DNA of 23,805 nt from Leucogyrophana mollusca (Eukaryota > Basidiomycota > Agaricomycetes > Boletales): the NCBI GenBank assembly GCA_021014945.1, contig MU266673.1, forward strand, positions 1 to 23,805, in the 5' to 3' direction. Positions 9,648 through 18,925 of the stretch are shown here, in pieces (positions within the stretch are counted from its first letter, which is position 1; each line of letters starts with the position of its first letter). Made by a program: the position numbers and the translations under genes. A model generated the notes under the pieces. It was not told the DNA's origin, ran no database searches, and saw nothing but the letters and a program-made list of their open reading frames with translations.

Positions 9648-10195
9648 CTAGTACACCGGAGCCACGTACGGATCCCGGCAAACGAAGAACGAGCTAGCCA
9701 AACTCAAGTGCGAGTTCGTCGTGTCCCGGGCCGTGTTGCCCTGGAACGCCTCTGAGTAGAAACGGATCGCAGTCAGCAATCCCACCGATATGCAGCAACA
9801 ATATCTCCGCGACGCACCGATGATCCCGTCGTTGCAGGCGCTGCCGTAAAACAGCGTTATCGAGATGTACGACTTCTCCGCAGCGCTGAAGGCAAATGAC
9901 TTCATGTGGTTGCTCACTGCGCTGCCGAGGGAGTAGCACCGACTGCACTCATCGAGGTCGAGGGAGTTGGGGTATGGGTCTGTGGGGAAGTATTCGGGTG
10001 AGCCGCCGGCGCTGTTGACGGTTAGTTCATTGGCCTTGTGAATGACTGCCTTGTCCTGAACACGCACCAGTTTGGGGCATCGTGGAATTCGGCCCTCCAC
10101 CGACCAAGCTCCATCGCTCGGGGGGTACAATGGGTGGCGCTGGCGATACCTGCAGCGGCGGCGAAAAGACCAAGGAACGCGGCTTTGGATGACAT
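9648..10195 (-). CDS. Small secreted six-cysteine protein, copy 3 (141 aa)
   Basis: Exons 10195-10068, 10011-9818 and 9751-9648. Intron 1 is only 56 nt (GTGCGT, CTAAC, ACAG); intron 2 is 66 nt (GTGCGT, CTGAC, TCAG). Signal peptide MSSKAAFLGLFAAAAG. Cysteines are at 23, 43, 65, 68, 102 and 132. Here Cys43 is TG|C rather than TG|T, so the codon changed while the residue was kept. The CTPC pair of the other copies is CSRC here. The C-terminus extends nine residues past the last cysteine and ends APVY, like copy 4 and unlike copies 1 and 2. Function unknown; intact frame and conserved splice sites suggest it is active. Confidence 0.78.
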
Positions 10196-10264
10196 TGGGT
10201 TGCAGGTTGTTGTGATGTCGATACAGGTTTGGAGTGTTGTCCCGTTTTATCTCGCTCGCGTCTC

Positions 10265-10274
10265 CATATTTATG
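10265..10274 (-). promoter_or_regulatory. TATA-like box of secreted gene 3
   Basis: Minus-strand ATAAATATGG, about 70-80 nt upstream of the ATG, matches the conserved position in copies 1 and 4. Confidence 0.5.
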
Positions 10275-10299
10275 TGTGTGACGCCAACATGAAGCCCCC

Positions 10300-10790
10300 G
10301 ATGCCCCACGCAGAAATTTTCAAGGGCCTGCAGTGTGAGACGGGCCGTCGGCGGGCTGTGCCGTGCCTTGGGCTGCCAAACATTTTTGATAGCCTCGGGA
10401 CACACCTCCTCAGAGAGATCAGACGCTCTCGAGTCATAGGTAGTCTGTTGACTAGGAACCGCCGTGGCTAGTGCTGTGGACTAGGAGCCCGGTCTGAGGG
10501 GATGGTGGTCGAAGTGACTGGGGGTGATTGGAGTATCGATAGGTTGAAAATCCCACTCGGGAGTCGACTCTGCCAGAACAAGGACAACAGGTTAGTACTT
10601 AGTCAGGGGCCCCACATGTTTCCCGGGCCGGCGGTCTGACTCGACCACGAGGAGGGATGTGCCTTCGGCGCGTCCACACGGAACTTCCGAGGCTCAGGCA
10701 GATCCGGGCGAAGCGCTTGGACATTTTGTGTACCCCAGCACCGCCGCAAAGGCACTCCAACACATCCTCAACATCATATGCACTCATGCA
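10300..10790. repeat. Upstream spacer of secreted gene 3
   Basis: Single-subunit spacer homologous to the other units, including CCCCACATGTTTCC and a final part (about 10650-10785) matching 13140-13250 of unit 4. The homology stops near GCACTCATG, the point where unit 4 enters Vps3 exon 5. Confidence 0.55.
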
Positions 10791-12155
10791 TGGCGATGGC
10801 GGCCGCAAAGTTTATTTAATTTGCATCGGCGTTCTATTTGTCATGCTGTGACGCACCACCACGCGATCGGCCGGGAATCCCGGTCACGCCCTGACCGGAC
10901 AGGAGCTCCAGACAACGAAAGCCCACTACGATCCGAATTACACGGGCCGGGGATGCTGCTACACGCACCACCGCTGGAACATTAATCACTGGGGGCGGCG
11001 AAGAAACATTGTGCCGGGGACTCTGCACCGACAGTAAGCTCTACCGATTCGAGAGGTTATGGGTAGCACCAGTCGAGCAACTCCCTCAAGTGCGTAAAAT
11101 GAGACCGTTCTATGGCGACCCAGATTGTTACTCGATAATGGAAAGCAAGCTGCAAGTTATGGTGAGACTTACAAGTTCTTGGCTTGTCATCGCAATCTGG
11201 TTTGTACGGGTGTTATGACGTTGATAAATTCACCAGTGCACAGTTTACGTTGATGTCATCGTCTCTTTGATCGTGGCATTCCTAGTTCCGCCAGTATTCG
11301 CAGTTGGGGAAAAGGAGAACATAAACGACGCCATCGATCAGTCTGGCATTTGTGAACACCGGATAGCTGGCTAAGGAAACGAGTTTGGCACCATGGACCA
11401 CTTGGTTAGGGTGAGCGACACTTTCGGTGTTTAACACCGAATTTCTGGCATCGTGGAGGACAAAATGTGGAGGTTCGTGGTGCAAGTGATGTATATGGCT
11501 ATAAACACCTTGAGGGCTTGAAAGATGTTACTCGTGTCGCATTCTGTTGCCGTAGGCCATCCAACGCGTCGCATCGCCCGCCCTGTACTATCACGAGCAG
11601 CTTTTGGCCAACGTTTGTTGAATATGATGGAAGTGTAACGTCGTCCGGCAAGACAAATCTAAGTCCCGCAGCACATCGCTTCGGAACTTGCCGTTCTGCA
11701 AGAGCCCAAGTACTGAGATAACCTTCACCAGGACGAGTCGGACGACAACGGCAGCAATATCGCCGCCCCAACATGCCTATAGCCTTAACGTTACGCAGAC
11801 CCTTGAATCTTTGGACTACCCTCCGGGCTCAACCGGGCACAGTTCTTGGTCTCTGCGTCCCCGGAGTGCCAGTCGCGACATGGTGAAATGGGCTCTTTGA
11901 ACAGTGAACGACACTTTTTGCACGAAGTCCCGGCACCACACATGCCCCAAGTTCGCCCCATCCGCGCTAACATCCATTCCGCCCGCTCACTTGAGGCCGA
12001 GATCTGAGACTCGAGAGGATGTGTGGTGTGTGCACAGCTCCATGGCGGAGAAACACAACCACTCCCTCGTTTTAAAGTCGCATTCTCACGGCGTGGGTCT
12101 AATACATCTAGAAGGGCGGGATCCACAGGTGCTACTTTCGATCATCTATTGGCTG
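10791..12155. other. 1.36 kb block unrelated to the array, no recognised gene
   Basis: Replaces the Vps3 fragment and 3' flank expected between units 3 and 4. Composition is more even than in the array. Protein-like open stretches exist, mainly on the minus strand (11282-11485 with QVVHGAKLVSLASYPVF; 11499-11774 with LPSYSTNVGQKLLVIVQ) and one plus-strand frame near 10875-11034. None could be joined into a gene or recognised. No terminal inverted repeats or target duplications seen. A near-palindrome TCGGTGTTTAACACCGA sits at 11424-11440. Confidence 0.4.
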
Positions 12156-12718
12156 TCAAATAATGTGTACCGGGGCCAGGTCACCGCGGCAGGCTTGGAA
12201 CGAGCCAGCCGCACGCAACTTCGAGTTGGTCGTGTTCCGCGCCACACTGCCTTTGAATCCCTCTAAGTAGAAAAAAATCGCAGTCAGCAACGCTACCAAT
12301 ACGCAGCAATGATATCCCTGCGACGCACCGATGATCCCGCCGTCGCAGGCGGTTCCGTGATAGAACCACATCGAGATTTTCGACTTCATCGCAGCGCTGA
12401 GGACAAACGACTTCACATCCCTGTCCACGGGGCCTAATGTGTAGCACGGGGTGCACTCATTATAGTCGATGTAGTTGGAGAATGGTACTGGGGGGAGGTG
12501 TAAGCTCGCAGAGCCGCTGTAACTGTGGCCGAATGGAGGCTCGGTTAGCTCGTTAGGCTTGTGCATGACTTCCTCGCCCTGAACACGCACCAGTATGTGC
12601 TATCGTGGAAATAGGCATCCCACCGACCGATCTCCATCGTTTTTGGGGTACAATGGGTAGCGCTGGCGATACCCGCAGTGGCGGCGAGAAGACCGAGCAA
12701 TGCTGCTTTGGACGACAT
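12156..12718 (-). CDS. Small secreted six-cysteine protein, copy 4 (142 aa)
   Basis: Exons 12718-12591, 12522-12329 and 12262-12156; introns of 68 and 66 nt with GTGCGT donors, CTAAC and CTGAC branch words and ACAG/TTAG acceptors. Signal peptide MSSKAALLGLLAATAG. Cysteines are at 23, 43, 66, 69, 102 and 132. Conserved words are GRWDAYFHD, ECTPCYTLG, VKSFVLSAAMKSKIS, FKGSVARNTTNSK and GSFQAC. The C-terminal tail after the last cysteine is ten residues, ending PVHII. The TATA-like element is present. It is the copy farthest from the intact Vps3-like gene and is followed upstream by Vps3 fragment C. Function unknown, as for its paralogues. Confidence 0.8.
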
Positions 12719-12787
12719 TGGGCTGTGGGCTGGTGTGGTGTCGATGCGGGTTTGAGGCGTTATCCTGTTTCATCTCGCCTGCCCTTA

Positions 12788-12797
12788 CATTTATGTG
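12788..12797 (-). promoter_or_regulatory. TATA-like box of secreted gene 4
   Basis: Minus-strand ACATAAATGT, about 70 nt upstream of the ATG, identical to the element of copy 1. Confidence 0.5.
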
Positions 12798-12829
12798 CAT
12801 GGAGCCTTCCATGCCCCACGCAGAAATGT

Positions 12830-13250
12830 TCAAGGGCCTGCAAGCCGCAGTGAGAGACGAGCTGTCGGCGTGCCTTGGGCTGCCAATCATTCCCAACAGC
12901 CTCGGCCCGCGGCATACATCTCCTCAAGGAGGTCAAACGCTCCCGAGCCACAGGTAATGGGACCGCCGTGGCCAGTGCTATTGGCTGTGAACCCGGCCCG
13001 AGGAAGTGACGGCCGAGGAGACCGAAGGCGATTGGAGTATCGACGAACTGAAAATCCCGCTCGGAGTCGATTCTGAGCGCCGCCAGTTGGACAGTGGTTA
13101 GTCAGGGGCCCCACATGTTTCTGGCGGTCTGGTGGGAACACGAGGGAGGCTGTGCCCTCAATGTGTCCGCACGGAACTCCCAAGGCTCGGACAGACGGAC
13201 AAACGGCGCACGGGATACATTTTGTGCATCCACCCTGTGCATCACATGCA
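12830..13250. repeat. Upstream spacer of secreted gene 4
   Basis: Shortened single-subunit spacer with the words CATCTCCTCAAG, CTCGGAGTCGATTCTGAGC and CCACATGTTTC shared with the other units. It runs directly into the Vps3 exon 5 remnant. Confidence 0.55.
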
Positions 13251-13935
13251 CTCATCACTGCGCGGCGCTCACGACGCTCGTGCACGACCTGCGCGACGCG
13301 GCGTCCGCGGAGGCGTACTGTGCGTCGGGCGGGCGGTCGGTCGTGCGCGGGGAGCGGGGGTGGTGCGTCGGGATGAGTGGGCGGCGTGGGCGGCGGGTGT
13401 GGGTGCGATGAGAGTGGGGTGAATATGAATGGGGGTGAGGGCGCTGGGGCCGCAGCAAGGAGGATAGAACTCTGGCTGATGGGTGTCTCCCCCACTATCT
13501 CGTTTGTGCACGGTTCTAACGTGTTTGCCCGCACGAGGAGGAGAACCTCGCGCGGAGGCTCCTGAGTGCGCAGGGCGGGGGATGGATGCCGTTGATGTGT
13601 GTCCTTTTTCTTTGTGCGGCGGGACGGGTTGGGTGCACTGACTTGATTCGGTTTTTGTTACCTCTCTTTTCTTCATTTTCCTCTCACACCGGCCCCTCAC
13701 CCTCCCGCCACGTGCTCCCTCCCCTCTTTCCTTCACCACGTACTCTCTCCCCACACACAGATCCTCCCGCAAATCCCGCCCTCCTGGCCGCTCAGCACCC
13801 CCGCCGGCTCCTTCCCACCGCACGCGCGCTACGAGGGGATGCTCGCGAAGGGCGTGTGCGCGGGGGAGAATTTGGAGGTGGTTTTTTTTGGTCTTTGGGT
13901 TTTTGTGTGGATTGGGGTGATTGCGGGCTGCGGGC
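13251..13935 (+). pseudogene. Decayed Vps3-like 3' fragment C (exons 5-7, exon 8 absent)
   Basis: The exon 5 remnant from 13258 reads AALTTLVHDLRDAASAEAYC, then loses frame in the Gly-rich part. The exon 6 equivalent (about 13538-13600) keeps its general form. The exon 7 equivalent (13761-13877) is open but has an 18-nt in-frame deletion between LST and HARYEGML, and it ends in ENLE before a GTGGTT donor. Homology ends inside the next intron near 13935, and no exon 8 follows. This is the right-hand edge of the array. Confidence 0.83.
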
Positions 13936-14644
13936 TGCTTGAGCTTTTGCTGAGTCTCGGTAGGTTCAGTGGTAGGTCGCTCAAGATGTTGAAATGAGAC
14001 TGTAGATGCATGTAAAATATTGATACAAACATACGCGGTGTGATTGGAATGAATCCCAGTCGCCCATATATACTCGGTGCTCGTCCAACTTCCTTCGCGC
14101 GTCCAGGTTTCGGCCGCACAACTGCAGGAAGCCATACAGCGCAATTAGCAATCCGAAGCACCCGACATGACTTGACAGTACTCGTCGCACACCGTCACCT
14201 CCACAAAGTCCGAGATGGCCAGTTTTCGCTACGACAGTCTAAGCATCTGTTGAAGTGCTATAAGTTGCTATACGGACTTCCAGACCTCCCGAGGAGCCCC
14301 AAGAAGGTTCCCGACTGGGAAAGTTGACTTTGTAGATACCCGAAAGTCTGCACACGACTGACCATTTGTTTCGTTCTAATTTCTTCTCACCATCGCGGCA
14401 TCAGTGCCATCGGCCGACGCCCACCAATGTTCTCCACCTTCTCGAATCTCGAATCTTCGCCGTCCTGATTCCTGAGACGCCTGAGAGCGCGGAGTCCATG
14501 ATCGAGTCACGATAAGATGAAAATGGTGCCACAGTCAGGCTGGACTGCCATGTTTCGTACGTATAATTCCATCCTCAAAACCACGACATCCCAGCAATAA
14601 TTGGTGGACGATTTCAACAGGATTGTTTTACCCTGAACTCCACA
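13936..14644. other. Intergenic region between the array and cystathionine gamma-synthase
   Basis: No supported gene. A TATATATAC word is at about 14066-14074. Open frames are short and lack splice support. The last few hundred bases presumably hold the promoter and 5' leader of the following gene; no clear TATA element was seen close to its start. Confidence 0.4.
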
Positions 14645-16796
14645 ATGAGTACAACGACGATCACTGCAGCTCCAAACACTGGAAGCGCAAGCCTGGGACT
14701 GGCCGTGCCTCCATTCACCCCACATGCCATCTCAGTATCCCTCCCGACATGGCGAGATAATGTCGGTTACGAAGAGGGTGAAAAACGCGTCATCGACTCG
14801 ATGGTGTCAGGTTATCCCAGGTTCTTCATCCATCTGACCATACGAAAGGTGTGTTTACATCGTCTATTCTCTACCAGCGATAATGATCGATTCGGGCATA
14901 GCTTGCACGGATCTGTGAACAGAAATTTGGAGTCAATGGCGAACTGTGTCTCCTCTGCCCGAGCAAGAAAATCGCAGATCACTGCAGAGCCTTCATGCTG
15001 GCCCGTCTAGCCCAAGAAGGGTCCAACACCCCTCCACACGTCCGGCTCGTTCAGTACCTCATCTGCCCTGAAAATACACCAGTCGAGTCATCCAGCCCTC
15101 AACAGGCCCGTCCGCACTCATCTGCATCCATCCAATGTGTAGAACTACACATCGTGCTCTTCCCCGCGGACATATTCCCCATCGCAAAACAATTCTGGCA
15201 GCACTCTGGCATGGGCATATCAAGCCGCCTTGCAGAACACTGTCTCTCTCTCCTCCCCGATGATCTCTCCCGTTCCCAGTCGCCACCTCAGTCGCCTCTA
15301 CCATCCTCCCCTACTATACCCCGAGCAGCATTCAGGGCACCCAATAAACACTATTCTGTCAAGCACACACCAAAATCTCCCTCACTCGGAGAAGCCCGTC
15401 CTGCCGCTTTCGTCTCACAAGCCCAAAACAATGCCTCTGATGAGTTGAGTAAAGATCAGAGCACCTACCTTGAAGAGCGTTATGGACGTAATTTGCCTTT
15501 GAGTGCTGGCGCGTATGCGAAAAGGGCTCTCCGCCGACGCATCGCAGGCGTGTTATTGCGCGATAGCTCGGACGATGGCCCTGGAGGCCCCAGTGCGGGC
15601 GCTCAGGACGCTGAGGTGGGACCCAGTAGCAGAGGTGTACAAGACGTCACAGAAGACGATGTGTACCTTTTCCCAACAGGTATGGGGGCAATTTGGAACG
15701 CACACCAGCTTGCTCTGGGAGCGAGACCACCAGCAAAAAGTGTCTGTTTTGGGTACGTTCACATTCACTGCCCTTGCCCTTGTGGTATCCTCGATAATCA
15801 TTATATTGCGCTAGCTTTCCATACACCGATACCCTCAAAATACTCGAAAAATGGGGCCCAGGATGCCACTTCCTGGGACATGGGCTAGACTCGGACATTG
15901 ACACACTTGAGGGAATACTGGCCGCCGAATCAGCCTCGTCTCCTTCCACCCCACCTATCTTGGCGCTCTTCACCGAGTTCCCCTCAAACCCCCTCCTTCG
16001 CTGCCCCAACCTATCCCGGCTGCGCGCCCTGGCTGATAAATACGACTTCCTACTCGTCGTAGACGACACGATCGGGAACTTCGTGAACGTCGAGGTTTTA
16101 CCTTACGCTGACATCGTCGTTAGCAGCCTGTCTAAGATATTCAGTGGCGACGCGAATGCTATGGGCGGAAGGTGCGTTTGTGTTTGACCACACCCTACCT
16201 ATACTTCCCTGCTCACACGCGATCCAATACACAGCCTCGTGCTGAACCCCAAAGGGCGGCATTACGCCGCGCTCAAAGCTCACATGGCCGTAGCCTACGA
16301 AGACAACTTCTTCACGGAAGACGCCCTCTTCATGGAACGCAACTCGCGAGACTTTGCGCAGCGCATCAAAATCATCGACTCAAACACCCACGCCGTCTGC
16401 GCCTTTCTCCACTCCCGCTCCCAATCCTCGCCGTCGCCCCCTCCCTTGCCCGCAATCAAGCAGGTGTTCTATCCCGCGTACATCACCCCCGAGAACTACG
16501 CCGCGTGCCGTCTTCCGTCAGGTGGATTCGGCGGCCTTTTTTCACTCACGTTCACGTCCCTCGCCGCCTCTGAGGCGTTTTTTGATGCCTTGCCGTGCCA
16601 CAAGGGCCCCAGCCTGGGCACTAATTTCACGCTGGCGTGTCCATATACCATTCTCGCACATTTCTATGAGCTACCATGGGCAGCGCAGTACGGTGTTGAG
16701 GAGGGGCTGGTGAGAATCAGTCTGGGGATGGAAGACCAGGAGTGGCTGTTGAAGTGCTTTGGGAGTGCGCTGGAGGCTGCAGAGGCGGTGGTTTGA
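14645..16796 (+). CDS. Cystathionine gamma-synthase (657 aa)
   Basis: A PLP enzyme joining an activated homoserine ester with cysteine to give cystathionine, the transsulfuration step towards methionine. Exons 14645-14848, 14902-15752, 15815-16171 and 16235-16796; introns of 53, 62 and 63 nt, all phases consistent. The start at CACAATGAG gives the N-terminal extension typical of fungal STR2-type enzymes, with [26 protein letters not shown] and [14 protein letters not shown]. Then come [14 protein letters not shown] and [12 protein letters not shown]. The PLP fold shows [15 protein letters not shown] [39 protein letters not shown] (the Asp expected to bind the ring nitrogen) and SSLSKIFSG, with the probable PLP lysine at about residue 459. 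The C-terminal domain ends in [12 protein letters not shown] Ser/Pro-rich insertion lies near residues 175-240. The length fits the family. Convergent with the perilipin-like gene. Confidence 0.92.
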
Positions 16797-17150
16797 ACTT
16801 TGATGTCGATCTCATTTTACTGTATAGGCCTGCGATTTGCTTACAACAGGCGGACGTCCAGTTCAACCCTGGCGTTGTTGAATATTAGGCTCTGGCCAGG
16901 AGCACAGTTGTATTATGTGTAAAGAATGAATTCGCCAGCCATCGTACAGTATACATGAATTGCCCGATGTGAAGGAAACACCCAGTGAACAACATGGTCG
17001 AGTGTGTACAGTATGCATGAGAACGCCGAGATAAAATAAGGGGAGAAGTAGAAATCTAATGTCTAAGAGGTCGTAACAAACCGTGATGAAACAAGTACAA
17101 GAATGATAATGATAGAAAAGAGCCATCTCAGCCGCGAGATGAGATCATAC
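16797..17150. other. Convergent 3' region between synthase and perilipin-like gene
   Basis: 354 bp with no supported gene. Presumably holds both 3' untranslated regions; AATAAA-like words were not evident on either strand beyond AAATAAGG near 17034. Confidence 0.4.
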
Positions 17151-18302
17151 TCACTTGGACTTTGCCGACCCATTGGTGGTAGACCCGTTCACCTGCTCCT
17201 TGGCCTCCTCCTTCTTTGCACCGAGAACCTTGACGAGTTCACCGATCCTCTGCGCGACTTTTTCCAGCATCGGGTTGACGCGCTCCTTCACCTCCTTGCC
17301 CACCTTGTTGACTTTCTCGTTCAGGGGTAAATCGGGCGTAGTGATGATATTGCGGAGGTCTGCGATCGATTTGGAAATGTCGGGATATGTTGATTGGAGT
17401 GTCTGAGGAAGCTGCGCAGTGGACTGCTGCAGCTTCTGCAGCTCCTGTACCATAGAGTCCGAGAGGGCGTGGATGCGGGTTTGTGCATTAGTGAAGGAGG
17501 CGGACGCGAGGTTCGTGATAGAGTTAGCGGTTTCGCTCGCACGTTGGCTATATGCACTTGATTAGCGGTGCCTATATGCGGACTTTATGAGAATCACTCA
17601 CACTATGACGCTCTGTTGCTGTAGCTGTTTATAGTGCTCGGTGGAGTAGACGTAGAGGTTGTCTCCAAGGTGTTTCGACAACATGAGAGCGCGCTGGTAT
17701 TGGAACTGTGAGTCTGACGAGGGAGACGCGGGCGACGAATAGCCAGACTCGCTGCCGACTTTGTTGACAGCGACCTCGAAATAGTCGACGATCGGCGCAA
17801 ACCTCTATAACGGGCGTTAATCTCAGCATCTCAGCAATCTTAAGAATCACGTGAAACAGACCTGGTCAATGCCCTGTGCAACGCCATACGCAGGTGTCTT
17901 TACCCGCTCGTCAAAGCTCTTGTTGGCAGCACCCATGACGTTCTCGCGCTGCTCCCTCACATATTTGGCCACATCTTCGGGCTGGGCGTGGAACGGATAC
18001 GGATACCTATGCTCAACGGCGTCGAAACCCTTATTGGCATATCCATCTGCCCGGACAATGAGCGGTGCGAGACGGGCTTGGAGGGGCTGGGAGTAGCTGT
18101 ATGCGGACTGAGTAATGGCTGAGGCGACGTTGTACGGAGAGCGGGTGTATGCGTTTGTCGAGAGGGTGGAGTGTATCGTGTCGAGTGAGGAAGCGATAAT
18201 AGGGATGGAGGCGACGCGGGCGAGAATTGTGATTTCCGGGGCTTTCGCCTGGGTCTGTGTCTGTGTCTGTGTCTGTGTCTGTGTCTGTGTTCCTGTAGCC
18301 AT
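17151..18302 (-). CDS. Perilipin-like lipid-droplet protein (346 aa)
   Basis: Fungal perilipin-family proteins coat lipid droplets and control triacylglycerol storage. Exons 18302-17862, 17804-17602 and 17547-17151; introns 57 and 54 nt, phases fit. Family-like words are RVASIPIIASSLDTIHSTLS, NAYTRSPYNVAS, LQARLAPLIVRADGYANKG, YPYPFHAQPEDVAKYV, DERVKTPAYGVAQGIDQ and RFAPIVDYFEVAVNKVG in the first half. Long amphipathic helices follow, with VYSTEHYKQLQQQS and KVNKVGKEVKERVNPMLEKV. The C-terminus is Lys/Ser/Thr-rich. No signal peptide or membrane span. The start at 18302 is chosen over an upstream in-frame Met because a TATATAG box lies at 18401-18407. The N-terminus is a run of Thr-Gln dipeptides from a hexanucleotide repeat. 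Confidence 0.85.
18254..18290 (-). repeat. Hexanucleotide microsatellite encoding (Thr-Gln)n
   Basis: About six perfect TCTGTG units on the plus strand, read as CACAGA on the minus strand, just inside the start of the perilipin-like gene. The unit is a multiple of three, so length changes keep the frame. Confidence 0.85.
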
Positions 18303-18400
18303 TATTTTCGTATTGTGAAGGTCGTGGTGGTAAGAAGGAAAGAGCGGGCGATGGAACAGCAAGGAGGAATCAGCCAAGTTGAAGAAACGTGAAAAGGGTT

Positions 18401-18407
18401 CTATATA
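18401..18407 (-). promoter_or_regulatory. TATA box of the perilipin-like gene
   Basis: Minus-strand TATATAG, about 100 nt upstream of the proposed ATG. It supports starting at MATGTQ and not farther upstream. Confidence 0.5.
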
Positions 18408-18454
18408 CTTGAGGATTTGCAAATTGACATGTGATTAAATTGCCCATTATCATG

Positions 18455-18925
18455 TCACAAACGCGTCGTGTCACGCTCCATTATCTTAGATTTCGCGTGC
18501 CAACCTTCACGGAGACAGAACCCGGCAGCCAGCACCTTCGGGTATATTCTGTGAAACATTATCCCTCCATTTTTCATGGGTCTCTTCTCGATGATAATCA
18601 GACACAACCGGATGAACTGGTCGTCCAGCTCCAGCCAAGGATTTTCGACCGGGACATCCCCCTCCAACCTTTCCTCATTTTCCCGCTATTCAAATAATAA
18701 TCCGGTTCCGAGTCCATTTCGAGATAAGCCTTCCAACGGACAACTCCACCAGTTTCAAAATCAGTACCCCCAATGTTGTGCTTATCGCTGCCTCGACTGA
18801 CATGAATTACTGCGCCGAGAGGTACAAACCATCCAGGCTCGATCGAATTGTGGAAACCTGGGAGATTCACGCGATTCCCACTTACCTCCGTGAGGGGTCA
18901 TGTTCGCAATCAACAAGTTGGGCTG
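18455..18925 (-). CDS. Doubtful small hypothetical gene
   Basis: Two minus-strand frames read like protein. The right frame (about 18870-18670) holds EPGWFVPLGAVIHVSRGSD and GGTDFETGGVVRWKAY. The left frame (18667-18455) holds GDVPVENPWLELDDQFIRL and GWHAKSKIMERDTTRL and ends in TGA. They could be joined by a 56-nt intron (GTCCGT at the Val-Arg of GGVVRW, to GAATAG), with correct phase. Otherwise a frameshift near 18665 separates them. No convincing start: a short ATG reading MTPHGG lies to the right, followed by a GTAAGT. Family not recognised. A plus-strand frame (18431-18697) is also open, so strand itself is uncertain. Confidence 0.25.

Larger units (their letters stand above)
1939..13935. 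repeat. Degenerate tandem array: [Vps3 3' exons + secreted-protein gene] repeated about four times
   Basis: The order Vps3 exons (+), 3' flank, secreted-protein gene (-), spacer recurs. Units start near 1939, 5200 and 8480, and a fourth, broken unit has its secreted gene at 12156 and Vps3 exons at 13251. The spacing between secreted-gene starts is 3252, 2577 and 2523 bp. Homology is visible in genes, spacers and 3' flanks. The 3' flank word starting ATGGTGTCCCCGATCGGTAT occurs near 3512 and 6773, and the spacer word CCACATGTTTC occurs near 4854, 7981, 10612 and 13112. Different indels in each unit imply that the duplications are not recent. Confidence 0.85.

Noticed and set aside
11424..11440. 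TCGGTGTTTAACACCGA near-palindrome as a mobile-element end
   Set aside because: It lies inside the unrelated block with no partner copy or target duplication.
3822..12718. The array as a toxin or killer-protein cluster
   Set aside because: Signal peptide and cysteines alone do not show toxicity, and no known toxin motif was seen.
13269..14144. 291-codon minus-strand ORF at the right edge of the array
   Set aside because: Mostly antisense of Vps3 fragment C, and the equivalent frame is not conserved in the other fragments.
17847..18422. Upstream start for the perilipin-like protein (adding about 40 residues)
   Set aside because: The extension spans the TATATAG box and lacks family similarity; the start at 18302 is preferred.
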